Shown in pieces: positions 25,780 to 33,286 of a stretch of DNA of 64,000 nt. Below the pieces are notes generated by a model that saw only the letters and a list, made by a program, of their open reading frames with translations, did not search any database and had not been told where the DNA came from. Positions within the stretch are counted from its first letter, which is position 1; each line of letters starts with the position of its first letter. The translations under genes were made by a program, and so were the position numbers. Origin of the DNA: an uncultured Clostridium sp. (GTDB lineage Bacteria > Bacillota > Clostridia > Oscillospirales > Acutalibacteraceae); contig CATZNW010000003.1 in assembly GCA_958422185.1 (NCBI GenBank), positions 47,316-111,315 on the forward strand, read 5' to 3'.

Positions 25780-26775
25780 TCACTGTTTTAAAATACTGAA
25801 AAAGAAATCGTTTTCCGCCGCGGTCTTACAGACCGAATATTTATAATTCTGAGGTACCGAGCAATAGACCGGCGGCAGCGGAGGCGGATCAATGAGATAT
25901 TTTCTTGAAAGCGTACCTTTTTTAAGCTTTCTGAACATAACAATCAGCCAAGCCGTGAACACAACGACTATAACGGCGGAAAGCAGCTGACTTACGCGGA
26001 TCGTTGTTGAGCCGATATAAAGGCTGTCTGTTCTGAGGCCCTCAACTACCATTCTTTCGAGTCCGTAACCTATACCATAGAGTAAAAATATCTCACCCTT
26101 GAACTTTCTTCTTTTCTTTACAAAGAAATGGAGGATAAGAAACAGCGCTATACACCAAACGCTTTCGTATAAAAATGTTGGGTGAACTGCCATATTGGGG
26201 TCTACATCCATCCCCTTTTGCAGAAGATCATACTGATTTGCGGCAAGCTCATCCCGTATTTTTGTTGACCACATCCGGAAAAGGGCGGTTTCGGTGTTGG
26301 TGCCGAATGCTTCCTGATTAAAGAAGTTTCCCCAGCGGCCGATACCCTGGCCGATAAGCAGACCCAAAGCGCCGACGTCAAGCAGGTTTGCAAAATCTAT
26401 CTTACCTATTTTAGCCCCTATCCAGCCGCCGATGACAGCGCCTATGATGCCGCCGTAAATGGCGATACCTCCATGCCATATGGCAATGATCTCGCCGGGA
26501 TTCTGCGAAAAGTAATCCCACTCGAAGACCACATAGTAAAGCCTTGCGCAGACGATTCCGAAAAGCGTGCCCCAAATGAGAACATCCGTCATTCCGTCAA
26601 GGCTCATCTTCCATTTATATGCCGTTCTGCCGCCGTAAAGCACAGCGAGTGCAAAGCCGAAGGCGATGATGATGCCGTACCAGTGCACCTCATAGCCGCC
26701 GATGGTAAAAGCAACAGACGGAATATTAAAGCTGATCCCCAGTCCGTCAAAAAACACCTCTGTATAATTGCTCAT
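25780..26775 (-). CDS. lgt: phosphatidylglycerol:prolipoprotein diacylglyceryl transferase
   Basis: Membrane enzyme adding diacylglycerol to the lipobox cysteine of lipoproteins. Seven or so membrane segments. Signature GIGRWGNFFNQEAFG and the HGGIAIYGGIIGA loop are both present, as is LYESVWCIALF. The 331 residues include a C-terminal tail of about 50 residues beyond the last membrane span, with a proline-rich DPPPLPPV segment. Lies between a peptidase pair and folD in one direction, 13 bases after the ymfH-like gene. Confidence 0.95.
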   Translation of the reverse strand: MSNYTEVFFDGLGISFNIPSVAFTIGGYEVHWYGIIIAFGFALAVLYGGRTAYKWKMSLDGMTDVLIWGTLFGIVCARLYYVVFEWDYFSQNPGEIIAIWHGGIAIYGGIIGAVIGGWIGAKIGKIDFANLLDVGALGLLIGQGIGRWGNFFNQEAFGTNTETALFRMWSTKIRDELAANQYDLLQKGMDVDPNMAVHPTFLYESVWCIALFLILHFFVKKRRKFKGEIFLLYGIGYGLERMVVEGLRTDSLYIGSTTIRVSQLLSAVIVVVFTAWLIVMFRKLKKGTLSRKYLIDPPPLPPVYCSVPQNYKYSVCKTAAENDFFFSILKQ

Positions 26776-26788
26776 AACAAATTCTCCG

Positions 26789-28057
26789 TTATTCCCCTGA
26801 TCTCACTACCGAAAGCGCGCTGTACTTTTCATTAAGCTTTTCAGAAAGAAGTTTTTCTATATCTTCTTTCTTAACATTCTTATAAACGTCAAGCACGTCA
26901 AAAATTCCGTAGCCCGCAAAATAGCAGCCTATTATGGCGTTTGCAACGTCATCCGTTATATTATACGACATAATTTCGCGTCCGTAAAGACTGCGGCGCG
27001 CTGCCTCAAACGCCGAATCAGATATGCCCTCTTTTCTGAGCCTTGCTACTTCGTCTTTGATTGCCTGCGCCACCGCTTTGGCGTTCGTGCTTTCGCCTTC
27101 GAATATAACGGCCTCATAACCGTTGCCTGTAAAATACTCCTTGGAAAACGAAGAGTTGATGAGCCCCTGCTCAAAAAGCGAACCGTAAAGATCTGAAGTC
27201 TCACCTGCAAGGATCTCAAGCAGGATATCCATTTCAACCGTTTCTTTGACAGTTCGCATAGGCGTTTTGCACGCCTCCTTATAGCCGAATGAAAACACGG
27301 GCATGCTGACGGCAAGATGATATTCCTCGTAAGGCTTAACTATATCGCGCGGCTCATCGTCAAACACACGTTCTATCGTTACGTCCTCCGATTTTTCAAG
27401 CATCTCATCACAGATCCTTACAACCTCTTCCGCCCGGACGTTGCCGACTACCGCAAGCGCCATGTTATTCAGGTTATAAAAGGTGTTATAACAGTCGTAC
27501 AGGAGCTTGTCCGTAATCCGGGAGATTGATTCCACCGTTCCGGCTATATCTATTCGTACAGGGTGATTTTTATAGAAACAGCGCAGCAGATTAAACATGC
27601 TCATCCAGCCGGGAACATCATAATACATTGTTATTTCCTGACCGATTATGCCCTGCTCCTTTTCAACCGTCTCCTTTGTAAAATAAGGATGTGTTACGAA
27701 ATCGAGCAGGATCTTAAGGCTGTCCTCAAACCTGTCCGCGCACTGAAAAAGATAACAGGTCTTATCAAACGAAGTATAAGCGTTTGCGGACGCGCCCGTT
27801 TCCGCATATCTGGTAAACGCGTCCAACTCTTCACTTTCAAAAAGCTTGTGCTCAAGAAAATGGGCTATGCCTTCCGGCACACGGGTGTATTCGTTTTTAT
27901 CGCTGCGTTTAAAGCATGTGTCTATAGAACCGTATTTCGTTCCGAAAACGGCATAGGTGGATTTATAGTTTTCCTTGGGCATTACAAAGATCTTAAGCCC
28001 TGAACCGTGGTCTATTTCATAAAGGCGTTCTCTGAGTTCTTTCGATTCGCGGATCAT
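26789..28057 (-). CDS. M16-family zinc peptidase, YmfH-like
   Basis: Catalytic member of a peptidase pair. The inverted zinc motif HxxEH is HFLEHKLFE (about residue 75), with the downstream glutamate expected in the ITMYYDVPGW region. 422 residues. The start is the ATG at 28057 that overlaps the TGA of the partner gene (ATGA) and has GGAGGAAGAGG just upstream; an in-frame start at 28078 is less likely. Related B. subtilis genes are ymfF/ymfH; the substrate is unknown. Cytoplasmic, no signal peptide. Confidence 0.88.
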   Translation of the reverse strand: MIRESKELRERLYEIDHGSGLKIFVMPKENYKSTYAVFGTKYGSIDTCFKRSDKNEYTRVPEGIAHFLEHKLFESEELDAFTRYAETGASANAYTSFDKTCYLFQCADRFEDSLKILLDFVTHPYFTKETVEKEQGIIGQEITMYYDVPGWMSMFNLLRCFYKNHPVRIDIAGTVESISRITDKLLYDCYNTFYNLNNMALAVVGNVRAEEVVRICDEMLEKSEDVTIERVFDDEPRDIVKPYEEYHLAVSMPVFSFGYKEACKTPMRTVKETVEMDILLEILAGETSDLYGSLFEQGLINSSFSKEYFTGNGYEAVIFEGESTNAKAVAQAIKDEVARLRKEGISDSAFEAARRSLYGREIMSYNITDDVANAIIGCYFAGYGIFDVLDVYKNVKKEDIEKLLSEKLNEKYSALSVVRSGE

Positions 28058-29340
28058 TCCTCTTCCTCCTTTTCGCAAACAAGTTTATACACCGTATCAA
28101 GCGTTACGCTGTTCGCGCATTCTATGATCTGCTGTTTTGTTACGGCGTTATTCAGCTTCGCGCTTTCCTGCGGGGAAGTATAGGAACTTTCCGCGCTGAG
28201 GACTCCATACCAAGCCTCAATCGATTCCGGCGAATCGTAAACGGAATCAAGAGCGTCGGTCAATGCCGCTTTTGAGGAACTGAATTCGTAATCGAAATTG
28301 CCTTTTCTGATCTCCTCAAGCTGATTCATGATTTCACTTTCCGCCTTTTGCATATTTTCCTCTTCGCAGCCGCTCTGCACCATCATAAAGCTCTTCTGGC
28401 GCGTAAATCTTGCGGAGCAGTAATAGCAAAGGCTCATTTTTTCACGCACGTTCGCAAAAAGTTTTGAATAAGGGCCCCCGCCGAAAATATCACAGAAAGA
28501 CCGCATTGCCGCGGCGTTTTCTTTGTTATCGGGATCACATTCCACTTTAAATCCCATCACAAGTTTGCCCTGGCGCACCTTTTGCTTTTCCGTTACCCGC
28601 TTAACGGAATCCGCATTGCTGTTTATCTCTGCTTTAGGCAGAGGCAAATACTTTCTTTGCATGCCCGCAAGCTTTTGCGCAAGCATTTCCGCGATCTCCG
28701 CTGCGTTGGCGCTGCCTACCGCAGTAATGACGATCTTCGAAGTCTCAAGCAGTTTTTTCCACGCTTCGGCGGCAGACTGAGGAGTGATTCTTGCAACGCT
28801 CTGCCTTGTGCCGTATCTGTTTACGGCATACGGTTCACCGTTAAACATGATCTCCTCCGCCCTGTGAAGAGCGTAGATCCTTTTTTCGTTCTCCTCGCTC
28901 TCGATCTTTTCTATCAGAACGCGTTTCTCCCTCTGAACATTTTCATCAAGAAAAGCGCCGTCTTCATCAAGAGACGGGTCAAAGGCAAGGGAAAGCAGCA
29001 GATTTACGCATTCGGCAGTGATTTTTCCGCCGTCAAGAGAAAATCTGTCGTCAAGGCAGGTCATGCCTATTTTAAGCTGCTGAACCTCGCCGGTTTTTAT
29101 TACCGCAGGCTCGATCTGGGCTCCATACAAAGAGGCAAGTTTTCTGTTCAGCTCAAGTATGGACGGATATTCAGCGCACGTTCTTGAAAGAATAAACGGA
29201 ACGACAGCATTTTCCGCCGCCGTTTCCGCCGAAAGCGGCGTTATAAAAGAAATGGATATTTCATTCGTTTTAAAGCGCTCCGCAGGAACGGCAATGACCT
29301 GAGCCCCGGCGGAAACTTCATAAATTTTGTAATCTGCCAT
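28054..29340 (-). CDS. M16-family peptidase-like protein, YmfF-like, lacking the zinc motif
   Basis: 428 residues from the ATG at 29340, which has GGAGG six bases upstream; the open frame upstream to 29403 is not supported. It resembles the non-catalytic M16 partner: the position of HxxEH holds SRTCAEYPSI-type sequence, while FGGGPYSKLFANVREKMSLCYY, the substrate-binding arginine/tyrosine region of M16, is retained. Such partners form heterodimers with the active subunit. The end is acidic (CEKEEEE) and overlaps the ymfH-like start by four bases, giving equimolar translation. Confidence 0.87.
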   Translation of the reverse strand: MADYKIYEVSAGAQVIAVPAERFKTNEISISFITPLSAETAAENAVVPFILSRTCAEYPSILELNRKLASLYGAQIEPAVIKTGEVQQLKIGMTCLDDRFSLDGGKITAECVNLLLSLAFDPSLDEDGAFLDENVQREKRVLIEKIESEENEKRIYALHRAEEIMFNGEPYAVNRYGTRQSVARITPQSAAEAWKKLLETSKIVITAVGSANAAEIAEMLAQKLAGMQRKYLPLPKAEINSNADSVKRVTEKQKVRQGKLVMGFKVECDPDNKENAAAMRSFCDIFGGGPYSKLFANVREKMSLCYYCSARFTRQKSFMMVQSGCEEENMQKAESEIMNQLEEIRKGNFDYEFSSSKAALTDALDSVYDSPESIEAWYGVLSAESSYTSPQESAKLNNAVTKQQIIECANSVTLDTVYKLVCEKEEEE

Positions 29341-29466
29341 TTTAGACCTCCGCATCTGAGTTTCAACGAATACATAATAACACAATATTACAATTATTTC
29401 CATATATTATTTATTTAACAATTTTTGAACATAAATATATAAAAAGATATACAAAACCGCTGCCCG

Positions 29467-29733
29467 CTAAAACAGCAGATACAGCAAAGCGAGCAGCAGT
29501 TTATCATCCGTTTCACCCTGCGACAGCAGAATCAGCATGATCAGCAGAATAAAAGTGGAATCGTTTTTTTCACCATCCCGGCTGTTCTGATCCGAGCGTT
29601 CCCCGTTTTTCATTTCCGGTCGGCCGCTATGGCTGTCATTCTGAACGGAGCCGGCGCCGCGGTTTTGTTCTTGACCGGAAGCACCGGATCTGTGATGATC
29701 CCGATCTACATAAGCAGACGCTTTTTCTTGCAT
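29467..29733 (-). CDS. small uncharacterised protein with hydrophobic C-terminus; probably longer, from an ACG start
   Basis: 88 residues from the first ATG. The first two thirds are polar, rich in Asp, Arg, Ser, Gln; the last 28 residues are hydrophobic with an internal GETDD turn (two short spans, ILLIMLILL and LLLALLYLLF). No known domain. No ribosome binding site is well placed for this ATG. The frame is open upstream to directly after the TAA of the preceding gene, and that 18-residue stretch (TPEFTHGDIEEAKRRVR) looks coding. An ACG at 29787-29785, with AAGGA ten bases upstream, may be the true start. Third gene of a small operon. Confidence 0.6.
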   Translation of the reverse strand: MQEKASAYVDRDHHRSGASGQEQNRGAGSVQNDSHSGRPEMKNGERSDQNSRDGEKNDSTFILLIMLILLSQGETDDKLLLALLYLLF

Positions 29734-29787
29734 CTCCCTGACCCTTCTTTTGGCCTCCTCAATATCCCCGTGTGTGAACTCGGGCGT

Positions 29788-30144
29788 TTAAAACAAATCC
29801 TTCAGCAGCGGCAGAATGTCAAAAAGCTTCAGGATCTTTACGGCGGTATCCGCCTTATTCCTGTTTTCGGGGGAAAGATGCGGCTTCAGGGCAAGGATCA
29901 GATCTGTATTTTTATTTGACGCAGAGTTCATTTTATCAAAAATGGATTTGGCTTTCATCATCATTTTAAAATCATCCGCACCAAGCCCGAGAGGATTCGT
30001 GTTTTCCTGCACGGGCGCCGGAGATGTTTCTTTTTCCGGTGCGCTGCTTTCATTTGCTCCGCCGAGTATGGACTGCGCAACGCCTTTGAGCATATTCATA
30101 TCAGAGGGAGTGAGATTTGCAATAATATCGTTTAAATTATCCAT
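29788..30144 (-). CDS. small uncharacterised protein
   Basis: 118 residues, no signal peptide. An N-terminal helical part (DIIANLTPSDMNMLKGVAQSILGG), a low-complexity linker of Ser, Pro, Glu and Thr, and a C-terminal part with LALKPHLSPENRNKADTAVK and ILKLFDILPLLKDLF. The C-terminal pattern (calculated from memory of clostridial hypothetical proteins) seems to recur in Clostridia next to small membrane proteins, but I cannot name a family. It starts 3 bases after the upstream small gene and touches the downstream one, so the three are co-translated. Confidence 0.65.
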   Translation of the reverse strand: MDNLNDIIANLTPSDMNMLKGVAQSILGGANESSAPEKETSPAPVQENTNPLGLGADDFKMMMKAKSIFDKMNSASNKNTDLILALKPHLSPENRNKADTAVKILKLFDILPLLKDLF

Positions 30145-30147
30145 ATA

Positions 30148-30399
30148 TTATTCCTTCCCGAATTTTTTGAGAAGTTCCTGCGCCTCCTTGCCTGAAAGCA
30201 ATTTCTGAAGCGCTTTTTTATCAGATAGAATACTGTTCAACTGCTTTTGCGTTTCGGGCGCAAGATTTTTGCTGAGATAATCGTTCAAATTCCCTTTCTG
30301 CGCCGCAGACTGAAGCGCAGATGCATCTATTTTAGATTTTCCGGCTGCATTTTTCAGCATTTTATTCAGTTCATTATCATTTAATTTGTAATCGCTCAT
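30148..30399 (-). CDS. small uncharacterised helical protein
   Basis: 83 residues from the ATG at 30399 (MSDYKLNDNEL), which has GGGTG six bases upstream; a GTG at 30408 is part of that ribosome binding site. Entirely helical-looking, basic, with repeated Leu-Leu-Lys patterns (NKMLKNAAG, LQKLLSGKEAQELLKKFG). No domain recognised. First gene of the three-gene unit 29467-30399. Confidence 0.65.
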   Translation of the reverse strand: MSDYKLNDNELNKMLKNAAGKSKIDASALQSAAQKGNLNDYLSKNLAPETQKQLNSILSDKKALQKLLSGKEAQELLKKFGKE

Positions 30400-30427
30400 T
30401 GTAATCACCCGCTAAACAAAGTATAAT
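30399..30427 (+). promoter_or_regulatory. promoter of the metallophosphoesterase gene
   Basis: -35 TTGTAA (30399-30404), 17 bp, -10 TATAAT (30422-30427). Overlaps the start of the divergent small gene. The transcript would begin about 24 bases before the ATG. Confidence 0.55.
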
Positions 30428-30458
30428 AATATTTATGAACCTTTAAGGAGAGTTATGA

Positions 30459-30929
30459 ATGAGAATGATCGTAACTTCAGACAGCCACGGAAGAAGCGGT
30501 GCGCTGTTTGATATATTTGAAAAACATATTGACGATTCGTCTTTGTTTATTAATTTGGGCGACTGCAATTCCGGCAGAGATCTTGAAAATGCAAAACTGT
30601 ATTTTGAAAACAAGCTGAATCTTGTTTGCGTAAGCGGTAACTGTGATTTTTCCGGCAGTGCCCCTGATGAACAGGTAATTTCATTCGCGGGAAAAAAAGT
30701 ATTTTTATGTCACGGGCACACCTACGGCGTTAAGTATGGCCTTTTTGATTATGAAAGCAGGGCAAAAAGAGAGGGTGCGGATATAGCTCTGTACGGCCAC
30801 ACCCACACCCCGTGCGTTAATTATATTGACGGCATTTATTTTTTCAACCCCGGCGCAGTGAGGGACGGCGCCTACGGAATCGTTGACGTTACCAAAGCGG
30901 GAATCGTCTGCATTAACGCAAAGATCTGA
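30459..30929 (+). CDS. YfcE/MJ0936-family metallophosphoesterase
   Basis: 156 residues, a small calcineurin-like phosphodiesterase using two metal ions. Metal ligands read in order: the SDSHGR block (residues 6-11), NLGDCN (D in the middle of the motif), VSGNCD, FLCHGHTYG and YGHTHTP near the C-terminus, ending in FNPGAVRDG. AAGGAG stands eight bases before the ATG. The substrate in vivo is not known for most members. It ends one base before the convergent tcdA gene. Confidence 0.9.
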   Translation: MRMIVTSDSHGRSGALFDIFEKHIDDSSLFINLGDCNSGRDLENAKLYFENKLNLVCVSGNCDFSGSAPDEQVISFAGKKVFLCHGHTYGVKYGLFDYESRAKREGADIALYGHTHTPCVNYIDGIYFFNPGAVRDGAYGIVDVTKAGIVCINAKI

Positions 30930-31658
30930 TCACATACAGCCTTTTAGTCCGGTAAGATCTGAAAAAACTTCCGCTGCAATGATAAGCCCCGCGGCGGCAG
31001 GCACAAATGCCGTGCTGCCGGGAATGGTATGCTTTCCCGGCGGTATCTCTCCCAAAACTTTGCGGGGATCTATACTTATAGGTTTTTCCTTTGAGTAAAC
31101 AACTTTAAGCGAATCCACACCGGCTTTTCTGAGGGCGGAGCGCATAACGCGCGCAAGCGGGCAGACTGAAGTCTTATAGATATCCGAAACTTCCAGCAGA
31201 TCCGGACGCAGTTTATTTCCCGTACCCATCGAACTTATTACAGGGATCCCTGCTTCTTTGGCTCTTTTGATGATTTCAACTTTTGCGGTAACGGTATCTA
31301 CGGCGTCTACAACATAATCAAAAACCGTAAAATCAAACATACCGCCCGTTTCAGGCGAATAAAATATATTATGCGTATGAATCTTGACATTCGGATTTAT
31401 ACTGAGTGCGCGGTCCCTCGCGGCAGCTACTTTCAGCATGCCGACGGTATCTCTGGTGGCGATGATCTGCCTGTTTAAATTCGTTGTGCTGACTGTATCG
31501 GCGTCTATAAGATCAAACTCCCCTACTCCGCTTCTCACAAGCGCCTCGGCGGCATAGCTGCCGACCCCGCCGAGACCGAACACCGCTATGCGGCTGTTTT
31601 TCAGTTTTTCCATAGCCTCGCTGCCGGCCATAAGCGCCGTTCTTTCAAAAATATCCAT
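30930..31658 (-). CDS. tcdA: tRNA threonylcarbamoyladenosine dehydratase
   Basis: ThiF/E1-like enzyme that converts t6A37 of tRNA to its cyclic form with ATP. VFGLGGVGSYAAEALVRSG is the nucleotide loop, DADTVSTTNLNRQ the adenylation motif, and the cysteine in YKTSVCPLARVMR is in the position expected for this group. 242 residues matches the family (YgdL/CsdL). No ubiquitin-like partner gene nearby, which excludes thiamine or molybdopterin synthesis. Confidence 0.9.
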   Translation of the reverse strand: MDIFERTALMAGSEAMEKLKNSRIAVFGLGGVGSYAAEALVRSGVGEFDLIDADTVSTTNLNRQIIATRDTVGMLKVAAARDRALSINPNVKIHTHNIFYSPETGGMFDFTVFDYVVDAVDTVTAKVEIIKRAKEAGIPVISSMGTGNKLRPDLLEVSDIYKTSVCPLARVMRSALRKAGVDSLKVVYSKEKPISIDPRKVLGEIPPGKHTIPGSTAFVPAAAGLIIAAEVFSDLTGLKGCM

Positions 31659-31737
31659 ATCACCATTCCAAAAACAAAATTATCTAATTTGAATTGTAGC
31701 ACAATCATATGCAAAATACCACAATTAAATCATTTTC

Positions 31738-31766
31738 TTGAAAACAGAGAGCGACGATGATATAAT
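31738..31766 (+). promoter_or_regulatory. promoter of the cysK-like gene
   Basis: -35 TTGAAA (31738-31743), 17 bp, -10 TATAAT (31761-31766) with TGA upstream (extended -10). Transcription would begin near 31773, so the open frame upstream of the ATG at 31812 is leader. Confidence 0.85.
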
Positions 31767-31811
31767 ATTTTGACAACAATTTTCAAAGCTTCCGAAAAGA
31801 GGGAAATATTT

Positions 31812-32741
31812 ATGGTATACAACACGATACTTGACGCCATAGGGCACACGCCCATGATAAGACTCAACAGACTGTGCGAACCGGACTCTGCTGAGATACT
31901 TGTTAAATATGAGGGTGTGAACATCGGCGGCTCTATTAAAACACGCACAGCATACAACATGCTGAAACGCGCCGAGGAAAAGGGCCTGATCAACGAAAAC
32001 ACCATTATAGTTGAACCGACGAGCGGCAATCAAGGCATAGGTCTTGCGCTTGTCGGCGCAGTAAAAGGATATAAAATAAAGATCATCATGCCCGATTCCG
32101 TTTCAGAAGAGCGCAGAAAACTCGTTAAAAACTACGGCGCGGAAGTAATCCTGATACACGACGACGGAAACATAGGCAAATGTATTGAGGAATGCATGGA
32201 AACGGCAAAACGCATGGCCGCCGAGGATCCGAACGTATACATACCCGGCCAGTTTGAAAACCCGGATAACCCGAAAGCGCACATATACCACACCGCAGCC
32301 GAGATCCTTGAGCAGGTCGGCGGTGATATAGACGGCTTTTGCAGCGGTGTAGGCACCGGAGGCACCATAAGCGGCATTGGCGAAGTGCTCAAACGCCAGA
32401 ATCCCTCAATTAAAATATGGGCTGTTGAGCCGGAAAACGCCGCTATTTTAAGCGGCGGCTCTGTAGGCACGCATCTTCAGATGGGGATAGGAGACGGGCT
32501 GATACCCGACAATCTGAACACCACGATTTATGAGCATATCTGTGTCATTTCAGACGAAGAAGCCATCCAGACCGCCAAACGCCTTGCCTCTGAAGAAGGC
32601 ATCATGTGCGGAATATCAAGCGGTTCAAACGTTGCGGCAGCTATCAAGCTTGCGCGCAGACTCGGCAAAGGCAAAACTGTGGTTACCGTTTTGCCGGATA
32701 CCGGCGAAAGATATTTCAGCACCTTGCTGTTTGACGACTGA
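31812..32741 (+). CDS. cysK: cysteine synthase-family PLP enzyme (CysK-like)
   Basis: 309 residues of fold-type II. Expected role: O-acetylserine plus sulfide to cysteine. The PLP lysine is Lys43 in GGSIKTRTAY, the substrate loop is EPTSGNQGIG (residues 68-77), and the phosphate-binding glycine loop is GVGTGGTISGIG. Two positions differ from the textbook enzyme: SIKTR in place of SVKDR and Gln74 where Thr is usual in the SGNTG loop, so substrate preference may differ. The ATG at 31812 has AGAGGG eight bases upstream. Single-gene unit ending at a terminator. Confidence 0.87.
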   Translation: MVYNTILDAIGHTPMIRLNRLCEPDSAEILVKYEGVNIGGSIKTRTAYNMLKRAEEKGLINENTIIVEPTSGNQGIGLALVGAVKGYKIKIIMPDSVSEERRKLVKNYGAEVILIHDDGNIGKCIEECMETAKRMAAEDPNVYIPGQFENPDNPKAHIYHTAAEILEQVGGDIDGFCSGVGTGGTISGIGEVLKRQNPSIKIWAVEPENAAILSGGSVGTHLQMGIGDGLIPDNLNTTIYEHICVISDEEAIQTAKRLASEEGIMCGISSGSNVAAAIKLARRLGKGKTVVTVLPDTGERYFSTLLFDD

Positions 32742-32785
32742 TATTCGGGAATCTTTATAAATTTTATACGTATTATGTAATGATT

Positions 32786-32813
32786 GCCGCACAAAAGTGC
32801 GGCTCTTTTTTTT
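32786..32813 (+). terminator. terminator after the cysK-like gene
   Basis: GCCGCAC and GTGCGGC form a 7-bp stem with an AAAA loop, followed by TCTTTTTTTT. Confidence 0.9.
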
Positions 32814-32851
32814 GCTTTTTACACAAAATTGATCAAATTGCGCAAAGTATA

Positions 32852-32905
32852 TTGACAATATAATAACAAAGTTGTACGCTATACATAGGAAATCTATGTA
32901 TAGCG
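32852..32905 (+). promoter_or_regulatory. promoter and PadR operator palindrome
   Basis: A perfect -35 TTGACA (32852-32857) is followed by a perfect inverted repeat: CGCTATACATAG (32877-32888), five-base spacer, CTATGTATAGCG (32894-32905). With a 17-bp spacer the -10 would fall on the first bases of the left arm; alternatively TATAAT at 32859 serves as -10 and the palindrome covers the start of the transcript. Either way a bound dimer would block transcription. PadR-family regulators bind such dyads and usually control their own operon; the assignment to the adjacent PadR gene is inferred. Confidence 0.75.
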
Positions 32906-32959
32906 CTTCTATACAAGTAAGATTACAATATCAGATTCTAACAGCAAGGAGGGTTTGCT

Positions 32960-33286
32960 TTGAAGATCAGTAAAGAGCTTATAAGCGGGAGCATTCCTAT
33001 GATGGTGCTTTCCGTTATAAAGAGCGAGGATATGTACGGATACAAAATCATACGCGAACTCGAAGTGAGAAGCGAAAGCGCATTTTCTCTTAAAGAGGGC
33101 ACGCTCTACCCTATTCTGCACGCGCTTGAAAAAGAGAAACTTGTGGAAAGTTACTGGGTAACGGCGGACGGACGCAAAAGAAAATACTATCACATCACAA
33201 GGAAAGGAGCAAAGCGCCTTGCGGAAAAGAAAGAGGAATTCGAAGAGTTCAGCGTTTCCGTATCAAAGGTACTTAACTATGCGTAA
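32960..33286 (+). CDS. PadR-family transcriptional regulator
   Basis: 108 residues, winged-helix repressor of the short PadR subfamily 2 type. MVLSVIKSEDMYGYKIIREL is the DNA-binding helix-turn-helix lead-in, LKEGTLYPILHALEKEKLVESYW the recognition region, and RKRKYYHITRKGAKRLAEKK the wing. The start is TTG at 32960 with AAGGAGGG six bases upstream. Its stop overlaps the next gene's ATG (TAATG), the common padR plus HAAS-domain membrane protein pairing. Confidence 0.93.
   Translation: MKISKELISGSIPMMVLSVIKSEDMYGYKIIRELEVRSESAFSLKEGTLYPILHALEKEKLVESYWVTADGRKRKYYHITRKGAKRLAEKKEEFEEFSVSVSKVLNYA

Noticed and set aside
32776..32880. Riboswitch upstream of the PadR unit
   Set aside because: The structure at 32786-32813 is the terminator of the cysK-like gene; nothing else here has riboswitch-like conserved boxes.
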